64,000 nucleotides of DNA from Microbacterium luticocti DSM 19459 (GTDB lineage Bacteria; Actinomycetota; Actinomycetes; Actinomycetales; Microbacteriaceae). Of the stretch, positions 9,168 to 17,261 are shown in pieces. A program made the translations under genes and the position numbers. Each line of letters opens with the position of its first letter. Within the stretch, counting starts at the first letter, position 1. The stretch spans positions 1 to 64,000 of the forward strand of contig NZ_AULS01000002.1 in assembly GCF_000422405.1 (NCBI RefSeq). The letters are read 5' to 3'. The notes under the pieces were generated by a model. The model saw nothing but the letters and a program-made list of their open reading frames with translations, was not told where the DNA came from and made no database searches.

Positions 9168-9240
9168 CGTCGACTCCTCGGTATCGGTGCGAGCGTACGA
9201 TGCGGGGCGACACCGCGCACGGTGCCGCCCCGCATCCCGG

Positions 9241-10473
9241 TCACTTCAGCTTGGCCTGGATGTTCGCGGTCATCTTGTCCCAGCTGGACACCGGATCGGC
9301 GCCCTTGATGATCGCCGCCTCGGTCTTGCCCCAGTCGTCCCACACCGCACCCATCTGCGGGATGGACGGCATCGGCACGGCGTTCTCGCCGACCTTGCCG
9401 AAGCCGGCGATGATCGGGTCGGACTGGGCCGCCTGGTAGGCGCTGGTCAGCGCGGGCGGCCGGCCACCGGCCTTGTACAGGGCGGTCTGCACCGGCTCGG
9501 TGGCGATGTAGTTGACGAGGAAGTCGGTCGCGGCCAGCGCGTTGGTTGACTTCGCCGACAGGAAGAAGGTCTGCACGCCCGCGAACGGCGCGGCCTGCTT
9601 GCCGCCCGCCGACGGGATCGGGTCGACCGACACGTCGATGCCCTTGGCCTGCGCGTCACCGACGTTCCACGGCCCGGTCAGGAAGTACGGCGACTCACCG
9701 GCGAGGAACGCCTCTTTGGCGATGTCGCCCGACAGGTTGATGTTGATCACCTTGGTGCCCTTGGCGCCCTGCGAGCCGAGCCACTTCGCGAACGACTGGC
9801 CGGCGGCATCCCCGATGGTCAGCTTCGAGGCGTCGTACGAGCCGTCGGCGTTCTGCGCGAACACCGAGTTGCCGAACGAGGTCTGGAACGGGTACAGGTG
9901 GTACGGGTCGGCGGCCTGCGGGTCGAGGCCGACCAGGAACGGGTACTTGGTGCCGGCGGCCTTGCCCTTGGCGATCATCTCGTCGAAGGTTGCGGGCGTG
10001 GCGTCGGCGAGCTTGGTGTTGCGCAGGATCGCGATGTTCTCGATGGCGTAGGGCAGGCCGTAGGTCTTGCCCTCGTAGGTGACGGCCTGGACGGCGACCT
10101 TCTCGAACTGGGATGCCTTGTCGCCGAGCTCGACCGGGGCGATGACGCCGTCCTGCACGAAGCCGCCGGTCCAGTCGTGACCGCCGATCGTCAGGTCGGG
10201 ACCCTTGCCGGTGGGCACCTGCGCGGTGAAGTCCTGCTGGATCTTGCCGTAGTCCTTGACGACGAGCTTGACCTCGACGCCCTTGTCCTTCTCGAACTGG
10301 GCGGCGACGTCCTTCAGGGCGCGCGCCCGGTCGGCGTCGACCCAGACGGTCAGCGAGCCGGCGCTGGTCTTCTTGGGCGCCTCGGCGGCCTGCCCCGAGC
10401 AGCCGGCCAGGGCCAGCATGCTGGTGGCGATCAGCGCCGCGGCGGCCGCGGCGGCCTTCTTGTTCACCTTCAT
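9241..10473 (-). CDS. Maltose/maltodextrin-type extracellular solute-binding lipoprotein, MalE-like
   Basis: Substrate-binding lipoprotein of 410 aa. The signal peptide has a Lys-rich start (MKVNKK), an Ala/Leu core and the lipobox LAGC, so it is lipid-anchored outside the membrane. The mature part matches the MalE family: GSLTVWVDADRARAL, FEKDKGVEVK, the GPDLTIGGHDW region and the C-terminal KPPAL-like segment RPPALTSAYQ. The ATG at 10473 has an AGAGAGG ribosome site. A 73-nt gap separates it from malF. Two LacI-type operators lie upstream. Together with the GH13 enzyme this forms a maltodextrin use set. Confidence 0.93.
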   Translation of the reverse strand: MKVNKKAAAAAAALIATSMLALAGCSGQAAEAPKKTSAGSLTVWVDADRARALKDVAAQFEKDKGVEVKLVVKDYGKIQQDFTAQVPTGKGPDLTIGGHDWTGGFVQDGVIAPVELGDKASQFEKVAVQAVTYEGKTYGLPYAIENIAILRNTKLADATPATFDEMIAKGKAAGTKYPFLVGLDPQAADPYHLYPFQTSFGNSVFAQNADGSYDASKLTIGDAAGQSFAKWLGSQGAKGTKVININLSGDIAKEAFLAGESPYFLTGPWNVGDAQAKGIDVSVDPIPSAGGKQAAPFAGVQTFFLSAKSTNALAATDFLVNYIATEPVQTALYKAGGRPPALTSAYQAAQSDPIIAGFGKVGENAVPMPSIPQMGAVWDDWGKTEAAIIKGADPVSSWDKMTANIQAKLK

Positions 10474-10553
10474 CGGTGTGTGCCTCTCTGACGTTCGTTG
10501 TGCGACGGTCGTCGCGCGAGCGATGTGCTGTGCACGACGCGGTGGTGTCGGTG

Positions 10554-10567
10554 TGCAAGCGCTTACA
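10554..10567. promoter_or_regulatory. LacI-family operator 1 upstream of the maltose-type operon
   Basis: TGCAAGCGCTTACA is a near-perfect dyad centred on CG, the classic LacI/MalR-type operator (AAGCGCTT core). It lies about 80 bp upstream of the binding-protein start. No LacI-family gene is in the window, so the regulator must be encoded elsewhere. Confidence 0.82.
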
Positions 10568-10665
10568 TTCTGACCGAGCGAACCCCGGAGCGCAATCCCC
10601 CGCGACACCGAACCGAGCGCCGATATCATCTCGTGATCTTCGCCCGGGCTCCGGCATCGGGATGC

Positions 10666-10679
10666 TGGAAGCGTTTGCA
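10666..10679. promoter_or_regulatory. LacI-family operator 2 (auxiliary)
   Basis: TGGAAGCGTTTGCA is a second dyad of the same type, 112 bp from the first centre to centre. Paired operators at such a spacing allow DNA looping by a tetrameric repressor; that role is inferred. Confidence 0.7.
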
Positions 10680-10751
10680 CTCTCGCGGCGCCGTGCCGGT
10701 GGCATCCGTGGCCGCATGCCGGCGCCTAGTCGCCGAACCGGCATCCCCTCG

Positions 10752-10799
10752 TCGCGCGCGAGATCAGTCGCGCGTGAGATCGGTCGCGCGGGAGATCAG
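10752..10799. repeat. 16-bp tandem repeat x3 (TCGCGCG-N-GAGATC type)
   Basis: Three contiguous 16-bp units (10752-10767, 10768-10783, 10784-10799) share TCGCGCG-N-GAGATC-(A/G)-G. They lie upstream of yajQ and run straight into the palindromic element. They could be binding sites for a protein or a slippage product. Confidence 0.85.
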
Positions 10800-10862
10800 G
10801 AGAATCCGGCCAGAGCAGGAGAATCCGCGCCGGTTTCTCCTGCAGCGGGCGGAATCTCCTGC
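10797..10862. repeat. Dispersed palindromic element, copy 2 (A-A-A'-A' plan)
   Basis: Same sequence and spacing as the element at 6520-6585: CAGGAGAATCCG at 10797-10808, GCAGGAGAATCCG at 10815-10827, then inverted halves at 10835-10843 and 10850-10862. Here it lies between divergent genes, so transcription termination cannot be its only role. Confidence 0.85.
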
Positions 10863-10908
10863 AGCGGGCGGCAACCCAGGGCAAGAGGGCTCGGGCCGGC
10901 CCAGCAGA

Positions 10909-10914
10909 TAGACT
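10909..10914 (+). promoter_or_regulatory. -10 box TAGACT of yajQ (leaderless)
   Basis: TAGACT lies 6 nt before the ATG at 10921, which places the transcription start at or next to the start codon. No ribosome site is present. The same arrangement recurs through the window. Confidence 0.7.
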
Positions 10915-10920
10915 CGCGGC

Positions 10921-11409
10921 ATGGCTGACTCATCCTTCGACATCGTCTCCAAGGTCGATCATCAGGAGGCGGACAACGCACTGAACCAGGCGCGCAAAGA
11001 GGTCGAGCAGCGCTACGACTTCAAAGGCACCGGCGCCACGATCGAGTGGAGCGGCGAGCAGATCCTGATCAAGGCATCGACCGAGGAGCGCGCGAAGGCC
11101 GTGCTCGACGTCTTCGAGTCGAAGCTGATCAAGCGCGGCATCTCGCTGAAGAGCCTCGATGTGGGCGAGCCCGTGCAGGGCGGCAAAGAGGTACGCATCA
11201 CCTCGAGCCTGAAGGACGGCATCTCGTCCGAGAACGCCAAGAAGATCAGCAAGATCATCCGCGACGAGGGGCCGCGGTCGGTGAAGGCGCAGATCCAGGG
11301 CGACGAGCTGCGGGTGCAGTCCAAGAGCCGCGACGACCTGCAGGAGGTGCAGCGCCTGCTCAAGGCCGCCGACCTCGACGTCGATCTGCAATTCGTCAAC
11401 TACCGCTGA
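10921..11409 (+). CDS. yajQ: YajQ family nucleotide-binding protein
   Basis: Complete YajQ/DUF520 protein of 162 aa, the usual family length. It begins [16 protein letters not shown] and contains the characteristic ERYDFKGT-like motif [14 protein letters not shown], two ferredoxin-like repeats, and the end LQFVNYR. Family members bind nucleotides and, in some bacteria, cyclic di-GMP. The molecular role here is not known. It is a single-gene unit with its own leaderless-type promoter, divergent from the sugar transporter operon. Confidence 0.94.
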   Translation: MADSSFDIVSKVDHQEADNALNQARKEVEQRYDFKGTGATIEWSGEQILIKASTEERAKAVLDVFESKLIKRGISLKSLDVGEPVQGGKEVRITSSLKDGISSENAKKISKIIRDEGPRSVKAQIQGDELRVQSKSRDDLQEVQRLLKAADLDVDLQFVNYR

Positions 11410-11532
11410 CCACGCCCGCCGGTCGCCGACCCGCGGATGTTGCGATCGGCGGACCCGGCACCCGCGCCCTGTTCTGGGCCGAGCCGACCGAGCCCGCCCG
11501 GCGATGCTCAAGATTCGCTGAAGATCGCCCTC

Positions 11533-11554
11533 TTGTCCCCCATTCGGTGGACAA
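11533..11554 (+). terminator. Possible yajQ terminator hairpin
   Basis: TTGTCC and GGACAA form a 6-bp stem around a 10-nt loop, followed by AATCGG. It sits about 125 nt after the yajQ stop. The stem is short and there is no T-run, so the call is tentative. Confidence 0.35.
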
Positions 11555-11692
11555 AATCGGTCCTGCGCGGGTAGCGTGAGGACATCTGAAGCACTGGGGC
11601 GTGACCCGCGCGGTGACCGAAGCCGTCCGACGACTGGGGAGTCGGGGAGGGGCCGGGAACCGGATACCGCGGTGCGCGAATGCGAACAGAAG

Positions 11693-11742
11693 GTGGGTGC
11701 CGCGAGTGGTCGTCTTGGGGATCGAAGACTCGTGGCACCCAC
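11693..11742. repeat. Inverted repeat, 15-bp arms
   Basis: GTGGGTGCCGCGAGT (11693-11707) pairs with ACTCGTGGCACCCAC (11728-11742) with one G-T wobble; the loop is 20 nt. It lies in the gene-free gap. It may be a hairpin in an RNA, a protein site or a relic of a mobile element end. Confidence 0.75.
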
Positions 11743-11961
11743 AGCGGTCGCTGTGTCGTCGCGACAGTCCCGTCTGGGGAACAGGCGCTGCTCGAGCTGG
11801 GGACTCGAGTGCCGCAGACACGTGTCAACCACCTCAACCGTAGTTCACCGCGCACGCTTGTGTCGAGCGCCACGCGCGGCGCACCCGCCGGTGCATCGCC
11901 TCGCCGTGCTGTGGCGACGAGGCGATGCCACCTCATCCGGCGCTGTGGGAGCCACCCCTGA

Positions 11962-12942
11962 TCAGCGGCCGAATCCGCGCAGCCACTTCTCGGTGATGGC
12001 GAACGCCGCTGCCCGCGGTGCCGGCCGCGACAAGAACACGTCATGGATCGCGCCCTCGATGCGCGCAACCGTGACCAACCGCCCGATCCGGGTCGCCGCC
12101 CGGGCGATGTCGTCGACCACCAGTACCGAGTCCGACGACGTCATCTGCTCGGACCACACCAGCGGCGGCACCGAACGTGCCGACAACAGCACGAGCGCCG
12201 GACACGAGACATCCACCCCCGCCGCGATGCGCCGGTGCCCCTCGAGGATCGCCGCGAACCACGCCGCATGCACGCGGAACCCGCGCTCGGGCCGCCAGTC
12301 CAGCCGATACCCGGGCACGTCGAGCGCGCCGATCTCACGCTGCGCCCGCGTGTAATAGCCGAAGTCGACCGGCGGGTGCAGCCCCTTCGGGTCGAGCCGG
12401 GCGCGCGCCTCGGCGAGCGGCGTGATCGCCGCCCGCCCGATCGGCCCGGTCTGCAACTCGAGCCACGGGCTGTTCAGCACCAGCGCGTGCGCCCGGCCCG
12501 GATGCCGCGCGGCCCACAGCGTGAAGACCAGTCCCCCGGTCGAGTGCCCGAGCAGCACGAGCCGCCGCCGCGGCCGCTGCGACTCGCCGTGTCCCATCGC
12601 GGCCAGAGCCGCCTCGATGTCGGCGTCGTACTCGTCGAGCCGGGCGATGTCGCCCGGCGTCTGACCCGGCCGCAGGCTGCGGCCGTACTTGCGCAGGTCG
12701 AGTGCGAAGAACCGCGCGCCCCGATCAGTCCAGAACCGCGCCTGCTCGACCTGGAAGAAGTAGTCGGACCAGCCGTGCACGCTCAACACGTCGACGTCGG
12801 CGAACGGACCGAACACACGTGGGGCCGGGCGCGGGATGCTGCGCACCAGAGTCGCCACGACGGGTCCGGCCGCGTCGTGCCCCACAGGCAGGGTCAGCTG
12901 TGCGAACGGAACCCCGAGGATGTCGTGGTGCCAGTCCTGCAT
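11962..12942 (-). CDS. Alpha/beta hydrolase (serine aminopeptidase S33 / lysophospholipase-like)
   Basis: Alpha/beta hydrolase-fold protein of 326 aa. The nucleophile elbow GHSTGG places the catalytic Ser at about residue 132. The early VHGWSDYF segment carries the oxyanion region, and the late GAIHDVF carries the catalytic His. No signal peptide or membrane segment is apparent. The start at 12942 is chosen because a TACCCT box lies 6 nt upstream; the open frame extends further but those residues look non-coding. Substrate is unknown; esters or monoacylglycerols are typical for relatives. Confidence 0.85.
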   Translation of the reverse strand: MQDWHHDILGVPFAQLTLPVGHDAAGPVVATLVRSIPRPAPRVFGPFADVDVLSVHGWSDYFFQVEQARFWTDRGARFFALDLRKYGRSLRPGQTPGDIARLDEYDADIEAALAAMGHGESQRPRRRLVLLGHSTGGLVFTLWAARHPGRAHALVLNSPWLELQTGPIGRAAITPLAEARARLDPKGLHPPVDFGYYTRAQREIGALDVPGYRLDWRPERGFRVHAAWFAAILEGHRRIAAGVDVSCPALVLLSARSVPPLVWSEQMTSSDSVLVVDDIARAATRIGRLVTVARIEGAIHDVFLSRPAPRAAAFAITEKWLRGFGR

Positions 12943-12948
12943 GACCCC

Positions 12949-12954
12949 AGGGTA
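12949..12954 (-). promoter_or_regulatory. -10 box TACCCT of the alpha/beta hydrolase (leaderless)
   Basis: The box lies 6 nt before the ATG at 12942 on the minus strand, matching the leaderless pattern of neighbouring genes. Confidence 0.5.
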
Positions 12955-13070
12955 CGGGGTGCGGGGTGGGCCAGCCGGTCGACCGCCGGGCTGCACGCCG
13001 CGGTCCGAGTGGCCGGTCGCCCGCTGGGGGCGGTGCCGCAGCCCGCGCCGCGGGACCGATCGCCCGCCGC

Positions 13071-13150
13071 GGCCCGCGCCTCAGCGCCGGGAACGCCCCG
13101 CCGCTGCCACGGCCCGCGCCTCAGCGCCGGGAACGCCCCGCCGCTGCCGC
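13071..13150. repeat. 40-bp tandem duplication over the MFS stop codon
   Basis: Two adjacent 40-bp units, 13071-13110 and 13111-13150, start GGCCCGCGCC and differ at one base. The second contains the stop and last codons of the MFS transporter gene; the first repeats that gene end just beyond the stop. Confidence 0.88.
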
Positions 13151-14305
13151 GGCCGTACAGGCGGCGACGGCGAACACCAGCGCGATCACCGCCATCGGCA
13201 CCGCCGTGTGCTCGCCCCACAGCCCGACCAGCGGCGAGGCAAGACCGCCGACGAAGAACTGCGACGCTCCCAGCAGTGCCGCCCCCGAACCGCGGGCCGC
13301 GTCGGCGCGGGCCAACGCCAGTGCCGACGCGTTCGACATGGTGAAGCCGGTCCCGGCCGTGAGCGTGAACGCGCAGACGATGAACGTGGCGATCGACAGC
13401 GTGCCCGTCGACGCCAGCACGGCCAGTGCGACGCCGGCCACGAGTGTCGTCACGACGCCGAGCACGAGCATCCGTCGCGGGCCGACCCGCCCGGCGACGC
13501 GCGCGTTGACGAGGTTCGCCGAGATCAACGCGGCCGCGCCGGCGGCGAACCCCAACGAGTACTCCACGGGGCTCATGTGCAGCACACGCTGCCCGACGAA
13601 CGGCGACGCCGAGATGTACGACATCATCGCGCCGAACGCGCACGCGAACGCGACCAGGTACCCGGTGTAGCGACGGTCGGCCAGCAGCGTGCCGAACCGC
13701 GCGAACATCGATCCGACACCGCCGGAGTGACGCTGTGTACGCGGCAGCGACTCGGGCACCGCCAGCGCCGCCAGCAGGAACATCGCGGTCGCGATCGCGG
13801 CGAGCACCGCCAGCACCGCCCGCCACCCCCACACCTCGGCGACCGCCCCGCCCACCGGCGGCGCCAGCAACGGCCCGAGCCCGACCACGGTCGCCATCAG
13901 GCTCAGCGCCCGCACGGCGGTCTCGCCCTCGCTGAGGTCGACCGCGATCGCACGCGAGACGACCACGCCCGCCGCACCCGACAGACCCTGCACCGCCCGC
14001 AACGCGATGAACACCGCGAGGGTCGGCGAGAACACCATGGCGATGCTGGATGCCGCGAACACGGCGAGTGCGGCCACCAGCACCGGGCGGCGCCCGAACC
14101 GGTCGGACGCCGGCCCGAGCACGAGCTGGCCGGTGCCGATGCCGAGCAGGAACGCGGTCAGGGTCAGCTGCACCGACGAGGCGGGGCCGCCCAGGTCACG
14201 GGCGATGTCGGTGAACGACGCCAGGTACATGTCGGCGGCGAACGGGCCGACGGTGGACAGGAACCCGAGCGCCGTCAGCAGCCCGCCGGTGAGCCGCCGC
14301 GTCAC
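13121..14305 (-). CDS. MFS drug efflux transporter, Bcr/CflA type
   Basis: Major facilitator of 394 aa with about 12 membrane segments. It opens with GFLSTVGPFAADMYLASF, the signature start of Bcr/CflA and related DHA1 drug:proton antiporters. Motif A between segments 2 and 3 reads GPASDRFGRRPVL. Expected to export small hydrophobic drugs; substrates are not predictable. The 3' end is overlapped by a 40-bp tandem duplication. The neighbours, fprA upstream and the hydrolase downstream, are on the same strand but show no functional link. Confidence 0.9.
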   Translation of the reverse strand: MTRRLTGGLLTALGFLSTVGPFAADMYLASFTDIARDLGGPASSVQLTLTAFLLGIGTGQLVLGPASDRFGRRPVLVAALAVFAASSIAMVFSPTLAVFIALRAVQGLSGAAGVVVSRAIAVDLSEGETAVRALSLMATVVGLGPLLAPPVGGAVAEVWGWRAVLAVLAAIATAMFLLAALAVPESLPRTQRHSGGVGSMFARFGTLLADRRYTGYLVAFACAFGAMMSYISASPFVGQRVLHMSPVEYSLGFAAGAAALISANLVNARVAGRVGPRRMLVLGVVTTLVAGVALAVLASTGTLSIATFIVCAFTLTAGTGFTMSNASALALARADAARGSGAALLGASQFFVGGLASPLVGLWGEHTAVPMAVIALVFAVAACTAAAAAGRSRR

Positions 14306-14326
14306 CGCGTCACCTGCGGCATCCGA

Positions 14327-15700
14327 TCACTCGCCCCGTGACACGCGCACCATCTCGTCACGCGGCACGACCTTGACGCGTGCCCGGTCGTGCGGTGCGC
14401 CCAGGGCGATCTCGTGCGCGTCCAGGCGGTGCCAGCCGTCCAGGTCGGTCCACGCCACGCCGCGCGCGGCCAGCAGGGCGGGGATCGCCTCTTCTTCGGG
14501 ATGCGCCGGGTCCCACCACGATGCCTGGTCGTTGATCAGGTGCCGCACCGTCTCCATCGCATCGGACTTGGTGTGACCGATCAGGCCCACCGGCCCGCGC
14601 TTGACCCATCCGGTGGCGTACACGCCGGGCACCTGCTCGTTGGACTCCTTGTGCAGCACCTGCCCCTCGCGATTGGGGATGACGCCGTGCCGCTTGTCGA
14701 ACGGGATGCCCGGCAGCGGCGTCCCGAAGTAGCCGATGGCGCGGTACAGCCCCTGCACCGCGACCTCGCGCAGCTCGCCGGTGCCCACCACACCGCCCTG
14801 CCCGTCGGGTCGCGTGCGCTCGTACACGAACGCGGCGACCCGGCCCGCGGCATCCGTTCGCACCTGGACGGGTTTCGCGTAGAAGTGCAGATGCAGGCGA
14901 CGGGATGCCTCGCCCCCAGCGCCGTTCGCACTCGGGCGCTGCCGCCAGGACTGCAGGATGCGGTCGATCACCATGACCTGCTTGTTGGTGGCGATGGCCT
15001 GGCGGGATGCCTCGTCGTAGTCGAAGTCCTCGTCGTACAGCACCATGTCGACATCGCGCAGTTCGCCGAGCTCGCGCAGTTCGAGGGGCGTGAACCGCAC
15101 CTGTGCGGGTCCGCGGCGGCCGAAGATGTGCACATCGGTGACCTGCGAGGCGGCGAGGCCGTCGTGCACGTTCTGCGGGATCTCGGTCGGCAGCAGGTCT
15201 TCGACGTGCTTGGCGAGCATGCGCGCGACATCGAGTGCGACGTTGCCGTTGCCGATGACCGCGACGGATGCTGCATCCAACGGCCATTCGCGCGGCACAT
15301 CGGGATGCCCGTCGTACCAGCTGACGAAGTCGCCGGCGCCGTACGAGCCGAGCGCGTCGATGCCGGGGATCTCGAGCGCGGTGTCGCGCACCGCGCCGGT
15401 GGCGAAGATGACCGCGTTGTAGTGCTCGCGCAGGTCGTCGAGGGTCAGGTCGGTGCCGTACTCGACGTTGCCGAACAGGCGGATGTCGCCGCGGTCGAGC
15501 ACGTCGCGCAGAGCGGTGATGATGCCCTTGATGCGCGGGTGGTCGGGCGCGACGCCGTAGCGCACCAGCCCGTACGGGGCCGGCAGCTTCTCGAACAGGT
15601 CGATCGAGACGTCGAAGCGTCGTTCGGCCTTGAGCAGGTTGTCGGCGGCGTAGATGCCGGCGGGGCCGGCGCCGATGATGGCAAGCCTGAGCTTGGTCAT
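14327..15700 (-). CDS. fprA: Ferredoxin/adrenodoxin-type NADP+ reductase, FprA-like
   Basis: FAD-dependent NADPH-ferredoxin reductase of 457 aa, like mycobacterial FprA and adrenodoxin reductase. The FAD motif GAGPAG is at residues 10-15, followed by DLFEKLPAPYGLVRYGVAPDH. The NADP site has VIGNGNVALDVARM. The C-terminal GPVGLIGHTKSDAMETV is typical of the family. It passes electrons between NADPH and ferredoxins, for example for P450s. No ferredoxin gene is adjacent. Confidence 0.93.
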   Translation of the reverse strand: MTKLRLAIIGAGPAGIYAADNLLKAERRFDVSIDLFEKLPAPYGLVRYGVAPDHPRIKGIITALRDVLDRGDIRLFGNVEYGTDLTLDDLREHYNAVIFATGAVRDTALEIPGIDALGSYGAGDFVSWYDGHPDVPREWPLDAASVAVIGNGNVALDVARMLAKHVEDLLPTEIPQNVHDGLAASQVTDVHIFGRRGPAQVRFTPLELRELGELRDVDMVLYDEDFDYDEASRQAIATNKQVMVIDRILQSWRQRPSANGAGGEASRRLHLHFYAKPVQVRTDAAGRVAAFVYERTRPDGQGGVVGTGELREVAVQGLYRAIGYFGTPLPGIPFDKRHGVIPNREGQVLHKESNEQVPGVYATGWVKRGPVGLIGHTKSDAMETVRHLINDQASWWDPAHPEEEAIPALLAARGVAWTDLDGWHRLDAHEIALGAPHDRARVKVVPRDEMVRVSRGE

Positions 15701-15756
15701 GGGGTCCTTCTGATCTGTGGCTGATCCGGCCGCGGTGCGCGGCCGCGTGCGGTCGT

Positions 15757-16818
15757 TCAGCTGCTGCGGTCGGCGACGGCCTCGGCGAAGCGGGTGAGCG
15801 CCTCACGGACCGGTCCGTCGGGCAGCGGTGTGAGTGCGGCGATCGCCTGGTCCGACCAGTCGCGGGCCAGGTCCCGGGTCTGAGCGGTCGCGTCATGGTC
15901 GCGCAGCGCGGCCAGCGCGTCATCGAGGATCGCCGGGTCGGCCCCCGCCGCGATGTCGGCCACCCCCGCGTCGATGCGCGTGCGCAGCTCGGCCGAGGCC
16001 GTGTCACCCCGGTGACCGAGCAGCAGGTAGGGCATGGTCGGCACCCCGGCGCGCAGGTCGGTGCCGGGCACCTTGCCGGTCTCGCCGGGGTCGTCGGACA
16101 GGTCGATCACATCGTCGAGCAGCTGGAAGGCGACACCGGCCTTCTCGCCGAACGTGCGCAGGGCCTCAACGTACTCTTCGGGCCCGCCGCTGAAGATGAC
16201 GCCGGCCTGGGCCGAGGCGGCGATCAGCGACCCGGTCTTGTCCGACAGCACTTGCAGGTAGAACTGCACCGGGTCATCGCCGGCTCGGACGCCGATGGTC
16301 TCGTGCATCTGACCGAGCACGAGCCGCTCGAAGGTGTCGGCCTGCAGCCGGATGGCGCGCTCGCCGTGGCGGGCCATGATCTGGCTGGCGCGCGAGAACA
16401 GCAGGTCGCCGGTGAGGATGGCGATGTTGTTGCCCCACACCGAGTGCGCGGCGGGTACGCCGCGGCGCACGTCCGCGTCATCCATCACGTCGTCGTGGTA
16501 GAGCGAGCCCAGGTGGGTGAGCTCGAGCGCCGTGGCCGCCTCGACGACCGGCCGGCTGACGCCGCCGCCGAGCTGGCTGGTCAGCAGCACCAGCATGGGC
16601 CGCACCCGCTTGCCGCCGGCCTCGTACAGGTACCGGGTGGTGGCGTCGACGAGGGGGTCGGCCATGCGCAGCTCGGCCGCCAGGCATTCCTCGACCTGCC
16701 CGAGGCCGGCTTCGACCGTGCGCATGAGCTTGCGGGACCTGGCGCCGGCGAAGACCCGCTCGGAGAGGCCGAGTCGGCCCGCCGCACGCGAGCCCGGCAC
16801 GGATGGGCTCTCAGTCAC
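15757..16818 (-). CDS. Trans-polyprenyl diphosphate synthase (menaquinone side chain)
   Basis: Long-chain prenyl diphosphate synthase of 353 aa. The two Asp-rich metal-binding motifs are DDVMDDAD (first) and DDVIDLSDD (second), with GGKRVRPMLVLL upstream. It builds the polyprenyl chain that MenA attaches to the naphthoate ring, which fits the adjacent menG. Chain length (hepta-, octa- or nonaprenyl) cannot be read with confidence. The GTG at 16818 is supported by a TAGGCT box 7 nt upstream. Confidence 0.92.
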   Translation of the reverse strand: MTESPSVPGSRAAGRLGLSERVFAGARSRKLMRTVEAGLGQVEECLAAELRMADPLVDATTRYLYEAGGKRVRPMLVLLTSQLGGGVSRPVVEAATALELTHLGSLYHDDVMDDADVRRGVPAAHSVWGNNIAILTGDLLFSRASQIMARHGERAIRLQADTFERLVLGQMHETIGVRAGDDPVQFYLQVLSDKTGSLIAASAQAGVIFSGGPEEYVEALRTFGEKAGVAFQLLDDVIDLSDDPGETGKVPGTDLRAGVPTMPYLLLGHRGDTASAELRTRIDAGVADIAAGADPAILDDALAALRDHDATAQTRDLARDWSDQAIAALTPLPDGPVREALTRFAEAVADRSS

Positions 16819-16825
16819 GCGCACA

Positions 16826-16831
16826 AGCCTA
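16826..16831 (-). promoter_or_regulatory. -10 box TAGGCT of the prenyl diphosphate synthase (leaderless)
   Basis: TAGGCT on the minus strand lies 7 nt before the GTG at 16818, without a ribosome site between. Confidence 0.65.
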
Positions 16832-16920
16832 CCCGGCCGCGCGGTGTACCCCCTCTCGGTCACGCCCGGTTTACATCGCGCGGCACACCCGCCGCGTTCC
16901 CGCCCGGGCGGGCGCGGGTG

Positions 16921-16991
16921 CGGGGCGCCTCCGCACGGGGTGGCTCGTCGCGGGGTGCCTCCGCGCGGGGTGGCTCGTCGCGGGGTGCCTC
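16921..16991. repeat. 30-bp tandem repeat, about 2.4 copies
   Basis: Units at 16921-16950 and 16951-16980 begin CGGGG(C/T)GCCTCCGC and end GGTGGCTCGTCG; a partial third starts at 16981. Period is exactly 30 bp with two substitutions. Non-coding. Confidence 0.85.
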
Positions 16992-17014
16992 GTTCGGGAG
17001 CGCGCCGTTCACAG

Positions 17015-17084
17015 ACTTCGGACGATCGCACGAACCTCGGACGATGGCGGCGGAATCGTCCGAAGTCGGCGGCATCCTCCGAAC
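17015..17084. repeat. Palindromic element with A-A-A'-A' plan (TTCGGACGAT type)
   Basis: ACTTCGGACGAT (17015-17026) and CCTCGGACGAT (17035-17045) are followed by inverted copies ATCGTCCGAAGT (17055-17066) and ATCCTCCGAAC (17074-17084), with spacers of 8, 9 and 7 nt. The plan and spacing match the elements at 6520 and 10797, though the sequence is different. Confidence 0.82.
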
Positions 17085-17261
17085 TCTGAAAGCCCGCGGC
17101 GGGGCGACGCGGCGGAAGCACGCGGCCCGGGAAGTGCGCAGGGCGGTGCGGCCCGGGAAGCGCGCAGAGCGGCGCGGCAGGGGCGCGGCGCGGGAAGCGC
17201 GCAGGGCGGCGCGGCCCGGGAAGCGCAGGGCGGCGGGGCCGGGCGGCGGGCGGATGCCTCG

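Larger units (their letters stand above)
10474..10920. other. Regulatory intergenic region between the mal-type operon and yajQ
   Basis: No gene is visible in these 447 bases. They hold two LacI-type operators for the leftward transporter operon, a threefold 16-bp tandem repeat, the second copy of the dispersed palindromic element, and the leaderless -10 box of yajQ. Each is listed separately. Confidence 0.85.
11410..11961. other. Structured non-coding gap after yajQ
   Basis: In these 552 bases I find no open frame with the codon use of the neighbours. The gap holds a small hairpin (11533-11554), a larger inverted repeat (11693-11742) and a short CTCGAG...CTCGAG palindrome (11791-11809). A decayed gene or a non-coding RNA is possible, but nothing specific is recognisable. 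Confidence 0.6.
16819..17261. other. Repeat-rich intergenic region
   Basis: These 443 bases between two minus-strand genes carry no gene that I can support. They hold a 30-bp tandem repeat (16921-16991), a four-part palindromic element (17015-17084) and several imperfect GC-rich copies of a CGGGAAGCGCGCAGGGCG-like unit (about 17124-17236). Confidence 0.8.

Noticed and set aside
11576..12355. Gene starting at the GTG at 11576
   Set aside because: Third codon positions are not GC-enriched as in real neighbours, and the frame runs into the antisense of the hydrolase.
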